From Strigamia acuminata (lineage: Eukaryota; Arthropoda; Chilopoda; Geophilomorpha; Linotaeniidae): DNA of 64,000 nt. Each line of letters opens with the position of its first letter. The first letter of the stretch is position 1. The translations under genes and the position numbers were made by a program. The notes below the pieces were generated by a model. That model saw nothing but the letters and a program-made list of their open reading frames with translations, was not told the DNA's origin and did not search any database. This document shows, one piece after another, positions 51,701 to 60,700 of this stretch. The DNA is taken from contig OX442323.1 in NCBI GenBank assembly GCA_949358305.1, positions 3,906,001 to 3,970,000 on the forward strand, read 5' to 3'.

Positions 51701-54700
51701 CGTCTTTTAAAGTGGCAAAGGCAACCACCATGTGAGTGCACAGGTTGGCATTGATGTCTTCGGGGTTGAATTTCGCCAGGCCGGTCCGTCTTGACGCCCA
51801 CGTAGTGTAATAGCAGACGATTTTCGGTGCTGCCGCTGTAGAAGAATCAAGACACTCGAATCATTGTTTGTCTGGACTAAGACCTTATACAGAGATTTGA
51901 ATGCCATTTTTATGTCTGGAAAATTATATCACTCGGCTACCTTCCTTCACTCCGCGCACATTTCCAACCTGCAACCCGGATGTCCCATTACGTGCTGTAA
52001 TATTCGTTCTATACTCCGGCTCACTACAAGAGTGTCTTTTCTCCCATTGGCCGAGCCATTTCACTTGTGTAGTGATACAAAAAAATAGACCAAACCACCA
52101 GAATTGCACTTGATGTACAGACATTGTAATCGAAACAAAAATTAAAAAATTGTTTGATTTCCTGACAAAGCAACCAATAAACAAAACAAACATGTAAGAT
52201 AAATTAACAGCAGCATACGGTAATAGTTGTTTTAATCATTCTCACAGTGTCACTCCACCTTTTCCGTTTTCCATTTTCCATACATGAAAATGACAATCAA
52301 ATCTCTCTATTTTGGTTGTATAGGGTGTCCCAAAAATAACGCAAGATTTGAATTAGCCGCCATTTGTGCAGTAAATTGTTGGCAACCCTGAAACAACAAC
52401 GATTTGACAGCTGAAAGTTTAGGGTTTTATCTGCCGAAATTGAATTATATTGATGTGGCCAATATGTGGTTTCAACAAGACGGTGCCACATGCCATATTG
52501 CCATACAACCATGGAAACAATTCAATTACTGCATGAGACATCACCGGTTTTGGTGATCAGAATTGGCTCCTTTTTCTTGCACCGTCTTGTTGAAACCACA
52601 TATTGGCCACATCAATATAATCCAATTTCGGCAGATGAAACCCTAAACTTTCAGCTGTCAAATCGTTGTTGTTTCAGAGTTGCCAACAATTTACAGCACA
52701 AATGGCGGTTAATTCAAATCTTGCGTTATTTTTGGGACACCCTTTAGTTCCAAATAAAATTTTTAATTAATTACGATGTAATTACATTTACAAAATCGTC
52801 AAGTCTATCCGGCTCATTTTTAAGTACAAACTGCAAGATACCACAAATCCCAAATTAACATAATAGAGATCATAGAACCTACTTTGTCCTAATCTGTCCT
52901 AACCCATCCTAAACCTAGCAGTAAGTTAAACCCCTTACGACTGAGAAAACTCCGCTGTAAGTTGGGATTTTGAACCACGATACTTTTACCAATCAATAGA
53001 CATTTGGAACCAAAGCATTTTCCCATGTCAATAGACACCTTCATTCTTTGTTTTAATCCTTTAAGTCAGTTAATAACTAAGAAGAATTATTATGAATATC
53101 TTCCGAGATGTAATTTGAACATTCCCAACTGTCCTTACGCCCACATGGTGGGAAAGCAGACAATCTTTGGTGCTGCTGCTGCTGCTGTGGAGGAATTAAG
53201 ACATTAGAATGTTGGTAGGGTTAGTGCTGATATTAAGGTTCACTCAGCCGCATGGTTGCCATCAAGAATGAAAATGGTGGTTTTATGAAAGTCTGCTCTG
53301 CTGAAATTATAATGAGACAGTTGCACACGAATTATTCTCCCAATTCTAACCCACCTAATTAGTTTTTCCTCCCATTTTATGGGTTTAAGTGGGGAATAAA
53401 AGTGAAATTAAGGGACGAAATCGGAGTGGACTGATATTTTCAGATTGTGTTTTTATGTCTTTTAGGGTTAATCTCAGCTTTACATTCGTTATTAATTATT
53501 CTAATAAATTTCAAATTTCATAATTGATTAATTATGAACGAGACTGTAATAATTTACTTGGGTTTTGAGTCATTTGTAAAAGAAACCGCACAAAATGCTC
53601 TTTTTAATTAGCTAATGAAGGTAGCATTCAAGAAAATATAGAAAAAAAAAGAGAGAGAAAAAAAACTCGCGGGAAATAAATTATATGTCAGAATAGAGCC
53701 GAGCTTGCAGAAATTAATGAAGACTAGGAATTGCAATGGAATTTAACCATTACAAGTACAGTAATCAATTTTATGTTATCTTTATTTAACCAAAGGAAGA
53801 ATTTCTAATGCATATCTTGAATTCCAAATGAATAAAATTAATCAAAATTTAAATTATACCCATAGAACAGTCTAACGGTAAACACCGTACCAAAGGCAGC
53901 CGGCCATAAAATATTAATGCGCTTATTTTAATGTTTTCGGCACCAAAAGAAACAACTAAATTCAGAATAAACTGCGTGTCTCTAATAAAGTGCAGAAATT
54001 AATTATTTATTTTAGTTTTCCCGGATTTTTGGTTTTTTTTGTGATTCTTTAACATTAAAATGATCAGTTTGTGTGTTTTTATTTGAGAATTGCGCTTTAA
54101 CGTGGCAAACGTGGGCGACATGCTTGACGCGCGATATTTGAAATCTTCTATTGTTTTTGGGGCTGTGACTAACAAGGGGAGCACATGTATAAGATACTCA
54201 CAGATTGTTGCAATATTATACGTGAAAGATTGTTATATCATGCTGAATGAGATCCTAAAATAATTTCATTCCATAAACAGCCAACAATGTAAACAATGAG
54301 CTCAAAGTTTGCACTATTTTGTCTGTGTATACATCCAATCTGAGCAATCAGGCCTAGTGTATGAAAACTGTAAACAACAGTTGCTAGGTAAAAAATATTT
54401 CCAAGATCCAAATTGAATTTTATCATTTGATATTAAATGATGTCATTTCATCATTTGAGATTCAATGATGTCATGACATCAGAACTTTGTTCACCAACAT
54501 GACTGTCTTCATGAAGATAATAATAGTTTGTAGTGGTGGTTCAGTGGTTAAGGCTAATCGCTACTAATCGCTCATTTAATAAAACCCCTTATTATAAATA
54601 CATTTTTAACATATTTGGTAAATACATTACTTTTTTGCGTGGGATACCTGTAAGCATTCGCTTCTTACCCACAATCCCGCAGTTCGCAGTCTAGTTTATT

Positions 54701-57700
54701 TAGTCCGAGCCTACACTATATAAACTTCGTCAACAACTCTTTGAATGCAGTTTGCGCGACCTTTACTCGGATAGACTAAACAAGCCGCAAGTTAACAACA
54801 TTTATTTGCAATATTGCATAATTGATTATTGGTTTGCCCCTACTCAAAGCCAATCTCCAATATCAGGCCATTAATTCACATGGATATTAAAACTTACGAT
54901 CAAAATGGATGAGACTTTTCGGCTCCGGTTTAACCCTGAGCAGTTTAGTTCTTGTCGCTTGGGTTGGCGCAACCGTGGCCACCTCCACATCATTTCTCCT
55001 CGTCTGAGCAATAGATGACCAATCGGTAATTTTCGAACCCTGGGCCCTCGGTACGCCTCTCAACTCCTGTCGAATGAGCCCGATCAGCGGATATTTTCCT
55101 CCGCCACATACGTCATTGAAGTCGTCCATATCTACGCTCCAAACCATCGCTCCACCAAACTTGTTTTCTTTCAGCCACTTCAACTGGAAAAAGAGGAAAA
55201 AAATAAATAAGAAATTCACTATACACCATCATCATCTTTACTTGTCAAAATAAGACATTTTTATTTATTCTCTTATCAATTTAGAATCTAATTTCTTTGC
55301 AGGTTAGAAAACTCCCCAAAAAAAAAATGAATGATTTAAAAGTGTATTATTACGATGGTTTATGACTCGGGGAAAATAAAAGAAGGAAAAAAAAAAGTGA
55401 AGTTTGAAATTCTTTTCGTGTTTACTGCGAAAAAAATCAATAGGAAAGTGTTGGTTTTGAGTGCCCAGTCTTCACGCCAGGTGAACGTTTCACCTGCGCA
55501 CCCACGACGTCCAGATGACGTACTTGGCGCAAACCAATCAGGGTTGAGCGCACCTGTATATAATGTGTTAGCAATTAGAATAAAGTCAGTCATTCCTGTT
55601 AAACCTAACCACGCGTCTTATCATTGTCCCAACCTTCGACACCTAAAAACTACAGGTTATGGGCCCAGAACTCTTATAACTGCGCATAATATCAAGATTT
55701 GGAGCGAAACGTTCGAGGAAGTTAAAACGTTTTTGACACGAACCGATTCGAGAAACAAACTTGGAAACGATGGCGAATGCAGGCGGAATTTCGGCTAGAA
55801 TCGAAGCATTGGGGAAAGAAAACTACGATGCCTGGAAAGTCCAAATGGAAGCAATTTTGGGGAAGAACGATCTCTTGAAGTACGCGGACGGAACATTGAA
55901 GCGACCAGAAGTTGATCCAAGCAACAATAACACCAAGAAAGCCGCCGAAAATTGGGACGTGAGAGACAGAAACACGAGATACGATATCTTGCTACACGTA
56001 AAACAGTCGGAGATTCGATTGTTGAAAAACTGTAAAACCTCAAACGAATTATGGAGAAAATTGGACGAAATTTACGAAGCGAAAGGACCGGCAAATATGG
56101 GCATGTTGCTGAAACAAATTTGCGGAAACAAAATGGCCGAAAACGAAAACGTGCGTGACTATCTGAAGGGATTTTTTGAAGCGGTCGATAAGCTACTCGA
56201 CATGGATATGGAAATCCATCCGACACTTACTGGGACGCTGCTGTTGCAAAGTTTGCCGAAATCATTCGATACGTTCAAGATCACGATGGAATCGCGAGAC
56301 ACATTGCCGACGCTGGAAGCGCTAAAAGCTAAAATTATAGCCGCAGCAATTTCTCAAGAAAAAGATAAAGAAGAAGTATCCGACGCAATGTTGGCCAAGA
56401 AATCGTTCCAAAAACGGAGGCAGCCGAAGAACGGCGACGATGAATCGGATTCTGATGAAAAGCCGACTTTCAAGTTCAAGTGCCACGGTTGCGGAAAAAT
56501 CGGCCACAAAATCGCCGATTGCCGAAGTAAAAGCAAGAAGGAAAGCGCATCGAGAGCCGAGAAGTCCAAGTACGAATTATTTTTCTGCGAACAAAACGAG
56601 ACAGCATTGAAATGCGAGAAGTCACGGCCGAGAAATTGGTGTTTGGACAGCGGCGCAAGTTCCCACATGTGCTCGAGCAATTCAACATTTTCAACGATCG
56701 AATTCCTGAAGAACCAGAAATTGAATTTGGCCAGTAAAGCGAGTACGAACATCGACGGAAAAGGAACCGCGAAAATCGTCGTCAAAACTGGGGACGGAAA
56801 TATGAAGTTGGATTTGACGGAGACTCTCTTGGTACGGGATTTGCGAACGAATTTGATGTCAGTCGGAAAGATCACAGAGCGGGGACACAAGGTGATTTTT
56901 GACAATAAATCAGCAGAAATAATAAGCCCGAAGGGAGAAATCGTATTCACCGCCGAAAAAAGAAACGGATTATATTACATCGTCGACAAGACCGAGGATG
57001 CTGCGACCGCAATGGAAATCGAAGTCAGAACCGGGAACATGAAGACCGAAAAAGCAAGTACGGAAGTCAAGAAGACGAGAACCGAGAACAAGAAAACAGC
57101 TGCGGAAGTCAAGAAGACGAGAACCGAGAACAAGAAAACAGCTGCGGAAGTCAAGAAGACGAGAGCCGAAAACAAGAAAACAGCTACGGAAGTCAAGAAG
57201 ACTAGAACCGAGAACGTAAAAATTCGCGAATGGCACGAGAAGCTCGAATACGAATCAATTTTGAAGAAACTGAAAAACGACTTTGCAGAACAGATAAGTC
57301 AAACATTAATGGAAATGGCGCGATATATGATTTTGCAGCCGAGTGAGGAATCAAGTGTGGAACTAGACAAGAACGAGAACGAAGTCGAAATTTCCGAGAA
57401 CGTGAACGAAGTCAAAATTTCCGAGAACGTGAACGAAGCCGAAATTTCCGAGAACGAGAACGAAGCCGAAATTTCCGAGAACGAGAACGAAGTTGAAATT
57501 TCCGAGAACGAGAACGAAGTAGAAATTTTCGAGAACGAGACGGAACAAGGGGAAGTCGAAATCAAGATCAATGATGAAGTCGAGAACGAGACTGAACAAG
57601 GGGAAGTCGAAACTCTCCAGATCAAAAACGTACGAGCGCCTCCGCGACAATCTTCGAGATTTCGGAAGCTGTATTCAAATCGAAATGGAAAACCACCAGG

Positions 57701-60700
57701 AAGAATTCGATATGAAGAGTATTAATTAGTAAAACAAAATATTTGAATTGTTTGAGAAAAATATGTTTAATATTTGAATTGTTTGAGAAAAATATGTTTA
57801 ATATTTGAATTGTTTAAGAAAAGTGTTTTTAATTATTTTAACTTTTGAGATGTAAAAATGTTGAAATATGTGGTGACTGGCACTCAGGGGAAGTGTTGGT
57901 TTTGAGTGCCCAGTCTTCACGCCAGGTGAACGTTTCACCTGCGCACCCACGACGTCCAGATGACGTACTTGGCGCAAACCAATCAGGGTTGAGCGCACCT
58001 GTATATAATGTGTTAGCAATTAGAATAAAGTCAGTCATTCCTGTTAAACCTAACCACGCGTCTTATCATTGTCCCAACCTTCGACACCTAAAAACTACAG
58101 AAAGCCGAAAGTAGATAGAAACGAGGAAAGAAAAAAAAACAAAACCAAAAAGTCTTTTCGCTATATTAAAAAAACAAAGAACGAGGAAAGGAAAAAAAGA
58201 AAGAAATCGAGTAATTTCATTTCAAGTTGCACTTTATCGACAGCTTTATGTAATAACTCGCATTTTGATAATAAACTTGATAATAAACCGTGAGTAATTT
58301 TCCAATAATCAATGAGGTTACCAGAAAATTGCTTCACTTACCTTCTCCATTATGCTTCGTTCGTCGTCGAAACCAACCCATTCGTCACCATCGTAGGCGT
58401 AGGGCGATTTCATTTCATCATCCCACACATAAGTCGCTCCTTTTTTCAACATTTCGCAAATCTAAATTAGAAAGATCAATCAATTTTTTCATTAAAAACG
58501 CGTGACCTGCGTGCTACTAAGCAGCTATTTCAATATGCACGTCTCAAACATGAATTTAAACATTGATTACTGTAAATGCTCTAATAGAACACCCGCGCGC
58601 TATTGAGAGAACAAAAGGTGCATAAAAACTGCATTTTGCATATAATAAGTGCTATTTTGCACATAAAAAGTGCTATTTTGCACATAAAAAGTGCATTTTG
58701 CGCATAAAAAGTGCATTTTGCGCATAAAAAGTGCATTTTGCACATAAAAAGTGCATTTTTCACATATAAAGTGTATTTTGCACATAAGAAGTGCATTTTG
58801 CACATAAAAAGTGCATTTTGTATATAATAAGTTGCTTTTTGCACATAAAAAGTGCATTTTGCATATAACGTGATTGCAGATATAACGTGAATTTTGCACA
58901 TAAAAATTGCATTTTTCACATATAAAGTGTATATTGAAAATATAAAATGCATTTTGCAGATCTGAGATGCATTTTGCAGATATAAAATACATTTTGCAGA
59001 TATAAAATCATTTTGCAGATATAAAATGCATTTTGCACATCCACTTTACGTTAATTGATAAAAAAAATCTAAAATAAACATAATAACGACAACAAGTGCA
59101 AATTTTCCGTGTTGTACGACGTTATTTTCTTAGCGGGCAACATCCGCGCGCAACGAACGGAACTAATTTTTGCTCTCGCCGACCTCGAAAAGCTTAATTC
59201 GCCAGTCAGCACCCACCTGACCGTTCCCGATCCACGCAGCACCATAAATCAAACCCGCTGCATCCGAAAACCACAGAACAACACTTGAGCAAAACCATTT
59301 CCCCAATATTCAATTCCTTTCTCGTAACTGTCAATTTAATACACCTGTTTCATTCTCATCGAATAAACCTTTCCCTGCTGTCCCACTTTTTCGTTGCCCG
59401 CGCCAGGAAACATGGCAGAGATCTTTCTCTTAAAATGTAAAGCAATAAATTTGAAAGTCGTTTCCAACTATCGTCGTTTTACTTCGTAGTAGGCGAGAAA
59501 TCCAGCTTCCCGAGTGTACACTCCCGCTTTGCCCCCTCCAGTCGCTGGGGCATTCACGCCATTTCTCTTCGGATTGGCCAGTGTAAAGGATCGACCGTAC
59601 GTGCCCATGCCGATGATGAGTTTTTCACGGGGTGCGCCAAGACGGACCCACATATTGGCTGCAAAATCCTGCAACATATAAACAAAGTTAAAACTAAATT
59701 GAATTTTCATCGTCTGTTTGAACACACGTTTTTTACATCTGTTTTTATTTTATAGAAAAATCGTGTGGTGTGATTGTTTTTTTTTCTGTGTGTTTAACAA
59801 TAGTTTTGAGGCATTGTATTACCGGAAATTTTCTAAATACACGCCCGCGCGGTAATAGACCCGTGAGTTAATTAATTAATTTATTAATTAATTAAATTTT
59901 TTTTAGAAAATAATCGAATATTTTCTTTTAAAAAATCAAATATGTCTTCCAAAAATCAAATGTTTCATCAAAAATTCGAATATTTCGTCAAAAATTTGAA
60001 TATTACATCAGAAAATTCGAATATTTCACCAAAAAAATCGAATATTTCATCAAAAATTCGAATATTTCATCAAAAAAATGTATATTTCATCAAAAATTTG
60101 AATATTACATCAGAAAATTCGAATATTTCATCAAAAAAATCGTATATTTCATCAAAAATTTGAATATTACATCAGAAAATTCGAATATTTCATCAAAAAT
60201 TCGAATATTTCATCAAAAATTCGAATATTTCTCAAAAATTCGAATATTTCATTAAAAAAATCGAATATTTCATCCAAAATTCGAATATTTCATCCAAAAT
60301 TCGAATATTTCATCAAAAATTCGAATATTTCATCAAAAATTCGAATATTTCATCAAAAATTCGAATATTTCATCAAAAATTCGAATATTTCACCAAAAAA
60401 TCGAATATTTCATGAAAAATTCGGATATTTCACCAAAAATCGAATATTTCATCCAAAATTCGAATATTTCATCCAAAATTCGAATATTTCATCAAAAATT
60501 CGAATATTTCATCCAAAATTCGAATATTTCATCCAAAATTCGAATATTTCATCAAAAATTCGAATATTTCATCAAAAATTCGAATATTTCATCAAAAATT
60601 CGAATATTACATCAGAAAATTCGAATATTTCATCAAAAATTCGAATATTTCACCAAAAAATCGAATATTTCATGAAAAATTCGGATATTTCACCAAAAAT

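Larger units (their letters stand above)
37531..51835 (-). other. Second GH18 catalytic domain (complete, seven exons)
   Basis: About 398 residues over exons 51835 to 37531. The expected motifs appear in order: [13 protein letters not shown] strand 1, [68 protein letters not shown] and [11 protein letters not shown]. The catalytic Glu is present, but the middle Asp of DxxDxDxE is Glu (DGLEIDWE). The pocket Met-Tyr-Asp and the final Trp are kept, so activity is likely but the Asp-to-Glu change may alter rate or pH range. Confidence 0.85.
55444..58104 (+). mobile_element. Copia-type LTR retrotransposon, non-autonomous, recent
   Basis: The whole insertion, with GAAAG target duplications at 55444-55448 and 58100-58104. 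It contains two 206-bp LTRs, a copia-style primer site, one open frame with gag, zinc knuckle, protease and remnants of integrase, and a purine tract. No integrase catalytic core, reverse transcriptase or RNase H is present, so it would depend on enzymes from elsewhere. It is antisense to the chitinase gene, inside the intron between 58341 and 55184. Confidence 0.9.

Noticed and set aside
54537-54553. tRNA A-box-like GGTTCAGTGGTTAAGGC
   Set aside because: No B box, acceptor pairing or anticodon arm downstream, so no tRNA gene was called.
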